Shown here piece after piece: positions 40,768 through 47,661 of a stretch of 47,661 nt of DNA. The first letter of the stretch is position 1, and every line of letters begins with the position of its first letter. The stretch comes from Bacillota bacterium. Lineage in GTDB: Bacteria; Bacillota; Clostridia; Lachnospirales; Lachnospiraceae. A model generated the notes under the pieces. The model had not been told where the DNA came from, made no database searches, and saw only the letters and a program-made list of their open reading frames with translations. Location: contig JAEWPQ010000138.1 in the NCBI GenBank assembly GCA_023460575.1, positions 1 through 47,661 of the forward strand, written 5' to 3'. A program made the position numbers and the translations under genes.

Positions 40768-41787
40768 TTATTCCCCTTTCCCATGCTTCGCAATTGCGTC
40801 ACACAGTTCCTGATAAGATATTCCTGCAGCTGCTGCTTCCTGTGGAAGTAAGCTGTAAGGTGTCATTCCCGGTAATGTATTTGCTTCCAGACAATAAAGG
40901 CTGCCGTCCTCTTCCATCATAAAATCCACTCTGGAATAATAACCAAGTCCAAGAGTCTTATGTACGCTTAAAGCCAGGCCCGCCATATGATCCGCTTCTT
41001 CTACAGATAAACTGGCAGGACAGATTTCCTCAGTCAATCCCGGCTGGTATTTGTTCTCATAATCATAAAAGCCGTTCTTTGGCTTAATTTCAATAACCGG
41101 AAGGGCAATTCCGCCAAGAATCCCGACTGAAAATTCTCTTCCGGAAATCTTTGCCTCAGCAAGCACTGTATTTTCACAGGAAAATGCAGTTTCAAGCGCC
41201 CGTCTCCACTGATCTTCTCCCTCCACCATGGTAACACCCACACTGGATCCGCAGCCGCACGGTTTCACTACACAGGGGAATAAAAACGGGTCTGTCTCGG
41301 CTCCTTTTTCATAAAGTCTCCACTCAGGGGTTGGAATATTCTTCTCCCGCATTAAAAGCTTGGCAATGTGCTTATCCATCGCTTTTAAGCACCCTTCAAA
41401 TCCAGTTCCTGTATAAGCAATCCCATATCCGTCAAGAATTGCCTGAATCTGTCCGTTTTCACCGGCTCCTCCGTGAAGTGCCAGGAAAACCATATCAGAC
41501 TGCATACATACTTCTATTACCCGGCTGCCCAAGACTTCCCGGGAGCCGGACTTCCGTTTTAACTGCTCCAGATCAGGAGCACTGCTGCCAATCTGGCTGA
41601 AAAATTTCTTTCCTTCCTTTAAACTGTAAAACCGGATCTCTTCGCCATCCGGTATTCCCAGATAAGAATCTGCAAGACATACCTCGTGTCCCCGCTCCAT
41701 CAGAGCATTTGTAATCATGGCTCCTGAGGATAAGGAAACCTCCCGTTCCGGGCTGTAGCCGCCCGCCAGTACTGCTATCTTCATCAT
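40768..41787 (-). CDS. D-alanine-D-alanine ligase family protein (ATP-grasp)
   Basis: 339 residues. Ddl landmarks: GGYSPEREVSLSSG (9-22, with the Glu that binds the first D-Ala), LHGGAGENGQIQ, VVKPCGCGSSVGVTMV (Ser182 region), omega-loop YDYENKY (241-247) and metal-binding EANTLPGMT (301-309). The usual sequence at the last site is EVNT or EINT. The Tyr and Lys in the loop match D-Ala-D-Ala rather than D-Ala-D-Lac ligases. It is the first gene of a two-gene operon with the Ser/Ser DapF-like gene, so it may be a specialised ligase rather than the housekeeping one, but nothing in the sequence proves this. Confidence 0.9.
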   Translation of the reverse strand: MMKIAVLAGGYSPEREVSLSSGAMITNALMERGHEVCLADSYLGIPDGEEIRFYSLKEGKKFFSQIGSSAPDLEQLKRKSGSREVLGSRVIEVCMQSDMVFLALHGGAGENGQIQAILDGYGIAYTGTGFEGCLKAMDKHIAKLLMREKNIPTPEWRLYEKGAETDPFLFPCVVKPCGCGSSVGVTMVEGEDQWRRALETAFSCENTVLAEAKISGREFSVGILGGIALPVIEIKPKNGFYDYENKYQPGLTEEICPASLSVEEADHMAGLALSVHKTLGLGYYSRVDFMMEEDGSLYCLEANTLPGMTPYSLLPQEAAAAGISYQELCDAIAKHGKGE

Positions 41788-41924
41788 TCATTCCTTTTCA
41801 TTCCATTGTTAGGTTGATACCATCTATTATAAACAGCACTTTCTATCATTTCTATTAATATAATGCTTTATACATTGCAAATTGTGTTGTATTATAGAAA
41901 GGAAGGGAGGCGTGACCTGCCACA
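41788..41924. promoter_or_regulatory. Divergent control region between ddl-like and araC-like genes
   Basis: 137-bp AT-rich region. It contains a short direct repeat TTTCTAT at 41840-41846 and 41849-41855, and a TATTAT -10-like box about 30 nt before the AraC start. AraC-type proteins often bind direct repeats, so this is the natural place for control of both transcripts. The exact promoters are not clear. Confidence 0.45.
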
Positions 41925-42779
41925 ATGAACAACTACGAAAAACGGGGATATTTAAACAGTAATTTCAAGCTGTTTCATCTTCTTGATGAAGGAAATCAGA
42001 ACTACGACTACCATTACCACGATTTCGATAAAATCATTATTTTTATACAGGGATCCGTGACTTACCGGATTGAAGGCTGTGCCTATCTGCTGGAGCCATA
42101 TGACATCATTCTGGTAAGCCATAACGACATACACCGGCCTGATATCGCCCCGCACATTCCTTACGAAAGAATCATAGTCTATCTTTCTCCCGGCTTCTTA
42201 AATGCATACCAGTCGGAAAGCTATGATTTAAGTGCATGTTTCCAAAAGTCCAAAGAACTACATTCCCATGTTCTCAGAATTCATTCCATGGAAAAAAGCA
42301 GTTTGTACCGGACCTTAACCAACTTGGAATACGCCTGTACCCATGACGGCTATGCGAAGGATTTATACTGTCAGGTGGTCTTTCTTGAATTTATGATCCA
42401 GCTGAACCGGGCATCTCTGACAAACAGAGTTCAGTATCTGCCCCCATCTACCGGGGATGCCAGGATCTTAAGCATCATGGACCATATTAACAGCCGCTTA
42501 ACAGAGGATATGACGGTTGATTCCATAGCAGAATCATTTTTTATCAGCCGATACCATCTGATGCATCTTTTCAAAGAAGAGACCGGCTATACTCTCTTTG
42601 ATTACATTACGGAAAAACGCCTGTTGCTGGCAAGAGAACGTTTAAGGACTGGTAATTCAGTTACAGAAGTATGTTTTTCCTGCGGATTTAAAAACTATTC
42701 CACATTTTCAAGAGCCTACAAAAATAAGTTTCATATCTCCCCTTCTGAAACCATAAAGGAAGATATCATTCTATTATAA
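41925..42779 (+). CDS. AraC-family transcriptional regulator with cupin-type sensor domain
   Basis: 284 residues. The N-terminal cupin fold (about 20-110) shows YHYHDFDKIIIFIQGSVTY and LEPYDIILVSHNDIHRPD. The C-terminal double-HTH AraC domain (about 180-280) has DMTVDSIAESFFISRYHLMH and TGNSVTEVCFSCGFKNYSTF, ending HISPSE. The cupin probably binds a small ligand. It is divergent from the ddl-like/dapF-like operon with 137 bp between, which makes it the likely regulator. GGAAGGGAGG stands upstream of the ATG, with a longer than usual gap. Confidence 0.92.
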   Translation: MNNYEKRGYLNSNFKLFHLLDEGNQNYDYHYHDFDKIIIFIQGSVTYRIEGCAYLLEPYDIILVSHNDIHRPDIAPHIPYERIIVYLSPGFLNAYQSESYDLSACFQKSKELHSHVLRIHSMEKSSLYRTLTNLEYACTHDGYAKDLYCQVVFLEFMIQLNRASLTNRVQYLPPSTGDARILSIMDHINSRLTEDMTVDSIAESFFISRYHLMHLFKEETGYTLFDYITEKRLLLARERLRTGNSVTEVCFSCGFKNYSTFSRAYKNKFHISPSETIKEDIILL

Positions 42780-42801
42780 ATATAGCTGCCAGACATAAAA
42801 C

Positions 42802-42841
42802 ATGCGCATGAACCGGGCTTTTGGGCCAGATCCATGCGCAT
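42802..42841. terminator. Bidirectional hairpin between convergent araC-like and polymerase-like genes
   Basis: Perfect 9-bp arms ATGCGCATG / CATGCGCAT around a 22-nt loop that itself can form GGGC / GCCC. The tails are AT-rich rather than pure T runs. Confidence 0.7.
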
Positions 42842-42866
42842 ATTATATATATCTTTTATTTTCAAA

Positions 42867-44159
42867 TTATTCATGCCTTCCGCTATTCTTCCACGAACAA
42901 AACACATATAAAACACCGGTCAGAGTGAAATAAAACCAGGTAGCCGGATTACTGAACCAGGTCGTAAAAAATGACAGAATCAAATACATGGCAAACTGGG
43001 CATAAAACAGATAGCCAATGGGATTTCTCACCATTTTTATCAGCCGCATTAAGAAAAATGCAACGACACCCAGTATACAGCTGAACAAAAGAACTCCCAC
43101 GATACCAAAATCATAAAAGGAATCATAAAAAAGTGTAACTGTCGTAAGTTCCTCTTTCGTTACATAAATAGGAAAATCCACCAAAGCAGGTACCAGGAAT
43201 TTCAGCCCTGTTAATGCCCATAAAGGAAACAGCATTCTAAGTCCGAAAGTATGGGAAGGAAGCCATTCCACCAGGCAGTTGAAGTTATCGTAATTATTAG
43301 CGATGTACATATACGGCTGCGTGAAGAATATGGGCATCTGGCTGTATTTCATCTGAAAAATGCCATTTAAATAGGTGACATCATGTCCTCTGGCTATGGT
43401 AAGAATCACATAGATGGGAATCATGCCAAGCAGCAGCCCTGCTCCGTATATGATCTTCAGCCTGTGCTCCATGGCGATGTAGGTGAGAATCGCCAGACCA
43501 ACAGCCAGAATCAGCTGAAACCGGGAGACACATAAAACCGGAATCGCACAGGCAACAAGATCCATTATCACGGTAAGAACCAGCCTGACCCCGTTCCTTC
43601 CCTGCTCAATGTTTAAATACAGCACAGAAAGAGAGGGAACCAGAACGCAGGATACGGTGAAATAATGGATTCCTGTGATGTGAAACGTGGAATACGCATG
43701 AGGCATTCCCTTGATAAAAAACGGGATAAAGCCCAGTACAGCCGCCTCTGTCAGAAATGCAGCAAGAGACAGTACGGTAGTCAGCAGCATGGCCAGAAAC
43801 AGCGGTTTTTCATATCCTTTAAAGCTAAACCAGCTGGAACGCTGCCCTCCTGCAGAGCCCTGGGTCCGGATCATAAACTCAAACATCACCCAGAAGCCTG
43901 ATTGCGCCACCAGAAAACAAAGCCAGGTAATGATACTCCAGTCAGAAGACAGTTCTGACAGCTTTAAGCAGGCAACACCCTGTCCTCCAACCCAGAACAA
44001 GGAAAACAGTCCCCGTAAATGAATGATGTTCTCCGTTCTCCTGTAATCATACCAATAAAGAAAGAGTGCCGCAAGCATGAGGATCAAACCGGAAAGCCAA
44101 TAATAACCGGCTCTTGCAAATAGATAAGATGCTGCATAACTGATCAGATAAACGCTCAT
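42867..44159 (-). CDS. Polytopic membrane protein, oligosaccharide repeat-unit polymerase-like
   Basis: 430 residues with about 11-12 membrane segments and a large outward loop before the last third (GRGHDVTYLNGIFQMKYSQM through NFNCLVEWLP). This layout is typical of Wzy/O-antigen polymerase-like proteins of Firmicutes. A short conserved stretch is FYDSFYDFGIVGVLLFSCILG. Sequence alone does not secure the function; it could be another glycan-export or ligase protein. It is monocistronic, with no glycosyltransferase neighbours in the window. Confidence 0.55.
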   Translation of the reverse strand: MSVYLISYAASYLFARAGYYWLSGLILMLAALFLYWYDYRRTENIIHLRGLFSLFWVGGQGVACLKLSELSSDWSIITWLCFLVAQSGFWVMFEFMIRTQGSAGGQRSSWFSFKGYEKPLFLAMLLTTVLSLAAFLTEAAVLGFIPFFIKGMPHAYSTFHITGIHYFTVSCVLVPSLSVLYLNIEQGRNGVRLVLTVIMDLVACAIPVLCVSRFQLILAVGLAILTYIAMEHRLKIIYGAGLLLGMIPIYVILTIARGHDVTYLNGIFQMKYSQMPIFFTQPYMYIANNYDNFNCLVEWLPSHTFGLRMLFPLWALTGLKFLVPALVDFPIYVTKEELTTVTLFYDSFYDFGIVGVLLFSCILGVVAFFLMRLIKMVRNPIGYLFYAQFAMYLILSFFTTWFSNPATWFYFTLTGVLYVFCSWKNSGRHE

Positions 44160-44209
44160 CGTAACATATCCCCTTTAGTAAATAACCGCATTTTTTCCGA
44201 TTCATTCTA

Positions 44210-45925
44210 TTATGAACGGCTGATAAAATCTTTCATATAATCTTCTACTTCTTTTACAGTGGCAAAGGACATGGCCTTTTCGGCAACTTCCTTAAGCTCC
44301 TGTGTGCTGTATCCGGTAATCAGCTTTCTTGCATTTAAGATTGCGGATGCACTCATACTGAACTCATTCAACCCGAAAGCAAGAAGAAGCGGAATCAGCA
44401 TGGGATCGCTTGCAGCCTCTCCGCACATGCCTACCATTATTCCTTCTTTTCTTCCGCACTCAATCACATGGCGGATGCTTCTTAAAACAGCCGGATTAAG
44501 CGGGGAGTAAAGGTAGGATACCTTGTCATTCCCACGGTCTACAGACATGGTGTACTGTGTTAAATCGTTAGTTCCAATACTGAAGAAGTCCACCTCTCTG
44601 GCAAATACATCGGCCATCAGGGACGCTGCTGCTGTCTCCACCATGATTCCAACCTGGATATCTTTCTTATAAGTAATGGATTTTTCATCCAGTTCTTTCT
44701 TAATCTCTTCTACAAAAGCCTTTGCTTCCCGGTACTCCTCAAGACAGGTCACCATCGGCACCATAATACGAATATTACCAAATGCGCTGGCTCTTAAAAG
44801 TGCCCGAAGCTGCGGACGGTATACATCATCCTTCCGGTCCAGACAGAAACGGATGGCACGATATCCAAGGAATGGATTCTCATCCTTTTCAAGTCCCATA
44901 TACGGGATCTCCTTGTCTCCGCCGATATCCAGAGTACGGATGATAACAGGCTTGCCGTTCATGGATGCTGCCACTTTACGGTATGCCTCAAACTGTTCCT
45001 CTTCGGTAGGCATGCTTGTACGGTCCATAAAAAGGAATTCGGTCCGAAACAGACCAACGCCTTCTCCATCATAATGAAGAACTTTTTCCACATCTTCCGG
45101 CTTTCCGATATTGGCAACCAGCTCTATGGTTACTCCGTCTTTTGTCACGGTCGGCTTTCCGATGTACTGTTCCAGTTCCTTCTTTTCTTTTAAGAACACA
45201 TCTCTTTTCGTTGTGTATTCTTCCCTTACTGCCTGATCGGGATCTGCAAATACCACACCCTCAGATCCATCTAATATAAGCTCTGCACCGTCTGCAATCT
45301 TGCTCATGAAGCCGTCAACTGCAACAACCGCAGGGATCTCAAGTGCTCTTGCAAGAATGGCGCTGTGTGATGTCTTACCACCAAGTTCTGTAACAATACC
45401 AGTTACGTTCTGTGGATTGATCCCGGCTGTCATGGACGGAGTCAAGTCTCTTGCAACAATGACACTTCCGGCTGGAAGTGCTCCGATGTCCACGGAACTG
45501 ACACCCAGAAGGATCTTCTGTATACGGGTTTTTATGTCCCGCATATCGGTCGCACGCTGCTGCATCAGTTCATCTCCCATGGAGGCAAACATATCCGCAT
45601 ACGTATTGCATACAGTTTCCACTGCAAATTCACTGTTAACCATCTCACCGGAAATGGAATTTTCAATTTCACCAACCAGCATAGGATCGGAAAGCAGAAG
45701 CAGATGTCCGTTAAGAATCTCGGCTTCCTTTTCTCCTACTCTTGTGGCAAGATCTTTCGCCAGAGCGTCGGTTTCTTCCATGGCCTGGTTTACAGCCCTC
45801 TGAAAGCGGGCTTTTTCCGCATCCACATCTGTAATTGTGTCTTTCTTAATCTTCAGTTCTGTCTCTTCTACGATAACGGCTTTCCCAATTCCGATTCCCG
45901 CAGATGCGCTTGTTCCTTTAAACAT
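44210..45925 (-). CDS. ptsI: Phosphoenolpyruvate-protein phosphotransferase (Enzyme I)
   Basis: 571 residues. General PTS enzyme that passes phosphate from PEP to HPr. The active-site His is in GGKTSHSAILARALEIPAVV (about residue 190). The PEP-binding TIM barrel shows GVGLFRTEFLFMDR, RTLDIGGDKEIPYM and the C-terminal Cys in VGMCGEAASDP. It follows ptsH in the same direction. Length and motifs are fully normal. Confidence 0.97.
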   Translation of the reverse strand: MFKGTSASAGIGIGKAVIVEETELKIKKDTITDVDAEKARFQRAVNQAMEETDALAKDLATRVGEKEAEILNGHLLLLSDPMLVGEIENSISGEMVNSEFAVETVCNTYADMFASMGDELMQQRATDMRDIKTRIQKILLGVSSVDIGALPAGSVIVARDLTPSMTAGINPQNVTGIVTELGGKTSHSAILARALEIPAVVAVDGFMSKIADGAELILDGSEGVVFADPDQAVREEYTTKRDVFLKEKKELEQYIGKPTVTKDGVTIELVANIGKPEDVEKVLHYDGEGVGLFRTEFLFMDRTSMPTEEEQFEAYRKVAASMNGKPVIIRTLDIGGDKEIPYMGLEKDENPFLGYRAIRFCLDRKDDVYRPQLRALLRASAFGNIRIMVPMVTCLEEYREAKAFVEEIKKELDEKSITYKKDIQVGIMVETAAASLMADVFAREVDFFSIGTNDLTQYTMSVDRGNDKVSYLYSPLNPAVLRSIRHVIECGRKEGIMVGMCGEAASDPMLIPLLLAFGLNEFSMSASAILNARKLITGYSTQELKEVAEKAMSFATVKEVEDYMKDFISRS

Positions 45926-45958
45926 AAAATCCTCCTTATTAATTAAAAAATGAAAAAT

Positions 45959-46222
45959 CTATTCGCCAAGGCCCCCCTCAACAGCCTTGATCATGGCAGC
46001 CAGAGCTTCCTCTTCATCTGCTCCCTCACAGACGAAGGTAATTTCATCTCCGCTTTTTACACAGGCTCCCAACACGCTGAGTACACTCTTTGCGTTGGCA
46101 GTGGTATTCTTAAAACGGAAACTTACTACTGAATTAAAGTTCATGGCTTCCCTACAAAGAATCCCTGCCGGTCTTAAGTGCAGACCGGTAGGATTCTTTA
46201 TAACAACGTTAGCACTGACCAT
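45959..46222 (-). CDS. ptsH: Phosphocarrier protein HPr
   Basis: 87 residues. The phosphorylated His is in NPTGLHLRPAG (about residue 15). The regulatory Ser region is present as NAKSVLSVLGA, the site used by HPr kinase in Firmicutes for carbon catabolite repression. The ATG at 46222 (MVSANVVI) follows GGAGG; the longer in-frame ORF to 46285 overlaps the upstream cdaR gene and is rejected. It precedes ptsI. Confidence 0.95.
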   Translation of the reverse strand: MVSANVVIKNPTGLHLRPAGILCREAMNFNSVVSFRFKNTTANAKSVLSVLGACVKSGDEITFVCEGADEEEALAAMIKAVEGGLGE

Positions 46223-46271
46223 ACTGAATTCCTCCAATCGTTCTACATACTGCCCCTCTAAAAGGCCCTTT

Positions 46272-47579
46272 TTACTGTGCCGCACTCTCTGATGTGCTTG
46301 GCGCAGTGGTGTCCTGCGTCTGTGGAGCAGACTCCGTATTCTCCTTCGCTACCGTTACATTAAAAGGCGTGTAAACGGTAACTTCAAACCCTTCAGAAAT
46401 TTCAAAATGAAGCAGTCCAGGATATGTGCCCGGATTCAGATCGGAGACATCAAGAATTGCATTTAAATTTTCTTCTTTCAATGCATCTAAATCTTCCTTC
46501 AGCCCCTTTACAGTAACATCACAGGTTGGTTTATCGAAACTATAGGTGTAATCCGCAGACATTCCTTTTTTATCAAGGTTATTTAACTGAAGGGTAAATA
46601 CCCGGGTGGTCAGTGGCTCCACCTTCAGCTTAACGGTTACATTTTTATATTTATCACCTGCAATGGTGGTATTCGGCGGGAGATACTGACTTAAATCCAG
46701 CTGTACTACTTTATCCTTTGTTGCACCGTCAATATTCAGCTTATCCGAAGATACCGGGATGGACGACAGAGATGCAAGCACGGATTTAGTGCCTACGACT
46801 GAAACAGACTTCACTTCTGTTTCCAGTCCGGTATAACGGTATCCCTTTGCAACCTGCCCCGTAACTTCATAATTAAGGGAAAGGTCCTTTGCTTTCAGTA
46901 TCTGGACATAGTAATCGATTTCTGACTTATTCACAGTCACTTTATCCGACAGGTCCAGTTTATTGCCGTTGGCATCATAAAAAAGAGGAACAGCAGATGA
47001 ACTGATATCTGAATTCACATTATTAGCAATCTTAATTTCCACTCCCATATGGTTGATCTGCCCAACCAATGATTCCGGTCCCTGAACTGTCACATTGTCC
47101 GGAACCAGGTTAATCGTCCCGGTAGCATAGCCTTCCTCGGCTTTACCCGTGGTATTCACCTGCAGATCAAATTTTTTAGTCTGGAGCTGTTCCGTTCTGA
47201 TCCGGATCACCATAGGCTTTGCCGTAATGGTATCGCTTTTTACTAGACTTTCCTTATCTTTATTTATCTCTACTGTAATCGGAACTGCGCCCGTAACATT
47301 AAAATCCTTTAAATCCACATATGCGTGAAAGTCTGATGCCTTCACAAGAGACCGGTCTCTGGTCCTTATCTGGTAGCTGACCGCCACCACATCCTTGCCG
47401 TCGATTTCATAGGTTAAGTTTGCCGCCTCTAAAGCTTCCTCATTACGGATTTCAACAGGAACAAACTGGGAATCGGTAATAACAGGGTTTGATATATTCA
47501 CTACCGCCATCCACACTCCAACAGCAAGAACCAACGACGCAACTTTCAGTCCAAGGTTATTTAACAGCTTTTCCTTCAT
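46272..47579 (-). CDS. cdaR: YbbR-domain protein, CdaR-like regulator of the c-di-AMP cyclase
   Basis: 435 residues. The N-terminal transmembrane anchor (LGLKVASLVLAVGVWMAVV) is followed by repeated extracellular YbbR domains (about 40-410) and a Ser/Thr-rich tail. The anchor and repeats match CdaR, which binds and modulates the membrane c-di-AMP cyclase CdaA in Firmicutes. The upstream gene appears to be the end of cdaA, which supports the assignment. The next gene, ptsH, is in the same direction. Confidence 0.9.
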   Translation of the reverse strand: MKEKLLNNLGLKVASLVLAVGVWMAVVNISNPVITDSQFVPVEIRNEEALEAANLTYEIDGKDVVAVSYQIRTRDRSLVKASDFHAYVDLKDFNVTGAVPITVEINKDKESLVKSDTITAKPMVIRIRTEQLQTKKFDLQVNTTGKAEEGYATGTINLVPDNVTVQGPESLVGQINHMGVEIKIANNVNSDISSSAVPLFYDANGNKLDLSDKVTVNKSEIDYYVQILKAKDLSLNYEVTGQVAKGYRYTGLETEVKSVSVVGTKSVLASLSSIPVSSDKLNIDGATKDKVVQLDLSQYLPPNTTIAGDKYKNVTVKLKVEPLTTRVFTLQLNNLDKKGMSADYTYSFDKPTCDVTVKGLKEDLDALKEENLNAILDVSDLNPGTYPGLLHFEISEGFEVTVYTPFNVTVAKENTESAPQTQDTTAPSTSESAAQ

Positions 47580-47581
47580 TC

Positions 47582-47661
47582 TTACGCCTTCCCTTCAAAA
47601 TCCTGAATCTGCTTCCTTCCTCTCCCGCCTGCTTTACGCCGGCCAGAATGGTCCTCAGCAT
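47582..47661 (-). CDS. 3' end of a gene upstream of cdaR, probably cdaA (diadenylate cyclase)
   Basis: An open frame enters from the window edge and stops at TAA (47582-47584), two nt before the cdaR ATG. The 25 residues seen are basic and polar (HSGRRKAGGRGRKQIQDFEG), which fits the poorly conserved C-terminal tail of CdaA. The assignment rests on the conserved cdaA-cdaR order, since no domain is visible. Confidence 0.5.
   Translation of the reverse strand, partial: AEDHSGRRKAGGRGRKQIQDFEGKA

Overview
The window looks like chromosomal DNA from a spore-forming, anaerobic Firmicute of the Lachnospiraceae / Clostridium cluster XIVa type. That is inferred from gene content, not from a marker-gene comparison: a cotJABC spore-coat operon, a SleC-type cortex-lytic enzyme, a YtvI-type membrane protein, a signal-less CwlC-type amidase, the LL-diaminopimelate aminotransferase (DapL) route to lysine and meso-DAP, a GSI-alpha glutamine synthetase followed by an ANTAR regulator, strong GGAGG ribosome sites and moderate-to-low GC. 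I see no insertion sequence, prophage, integrase or CRISPR array. Most genes lie on the minus strand.

Layout. (1) 1-3.3 kb: mrnC (partial), cysS, ispF and a DAG-kinase-family gene, all minus. (2) 3.4-4.4 kb: a small secreted protein with cell-wall-binding repeats, then a tRNA-Val/tRNA-Met operon with its own promoter. (3) 4.4-9.9 kb: a divergent LysR/YeiH pair with a 27-bp palindrome between them, an AT-rich FkbM methyltransferase gene preceded by three 14-bp repeats that each carry a -10 box, a NYN plus two OST-HTH domain protein, and cotJABC. (4) 9.9-14.9 kb: carA-carB plus a small unknown gene; the carAB leader holds three 52-bp tandem repeats that each encode hairpins. (5) 14.9-19.1 kb: a small unknown gene, a SleC-like enzyme, a DUF368 (PopT-type) transporter, a HAD phosphatase and a CwlC-like amidase. 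(6) 19.1-24 kb: an apparent operon glnA-ANTAR-dapF-dapL joining ammonia assimilation to DAP synthesis, followed by an Lrp regulator that has its own promoter and then a terminator hairpin before its start. (7) 24-26.6 kb: a cadC-type regulator, a free-standing HMA metallochaperone and a P1B-type ATPase, with an ArsR/SmtB-like operator. (8) 26.6-29.3 kb: a three-gene ABC-2 exporter behind a structured leader of about 215 nt. (9) 29.3-35.6 kb: a NifX/NifB-family metal-binding protein, a MATE transporter, a GH25-family protein, YtvI, hisC and a class I aminotransferase. (10) 35.6-39.5 kb: a 1270-residue PAS/GGDEF/EAL protein. (11) 39.9-42.8 kb: a DapF paralogue with both catalytic cysteines changed to serine, coupled to a D-Ala-D-Ala-ligase-like gene and divergent from an AraC regulator. 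(12) 42.9-47.7 kb: a polysaccharide-polymerase-like membrane protein, ptsI, ptsH, cdaR and the tail of a gene that is probably cdaA.

The strongest candidate for something undescribed is the Ser/Ser DapF-like plus Ddl-like plus AraC cassette at 39.9-42.8 kb. It sits in the same window as an ordinary Cys/Cys dapF, so it is unlikely to be the housekeeping epimerase. The other leads are RNA-level control regions: the carAB triplicate leader, the glnA leader, the Lrp leader terminator and the ABC-2 leader.
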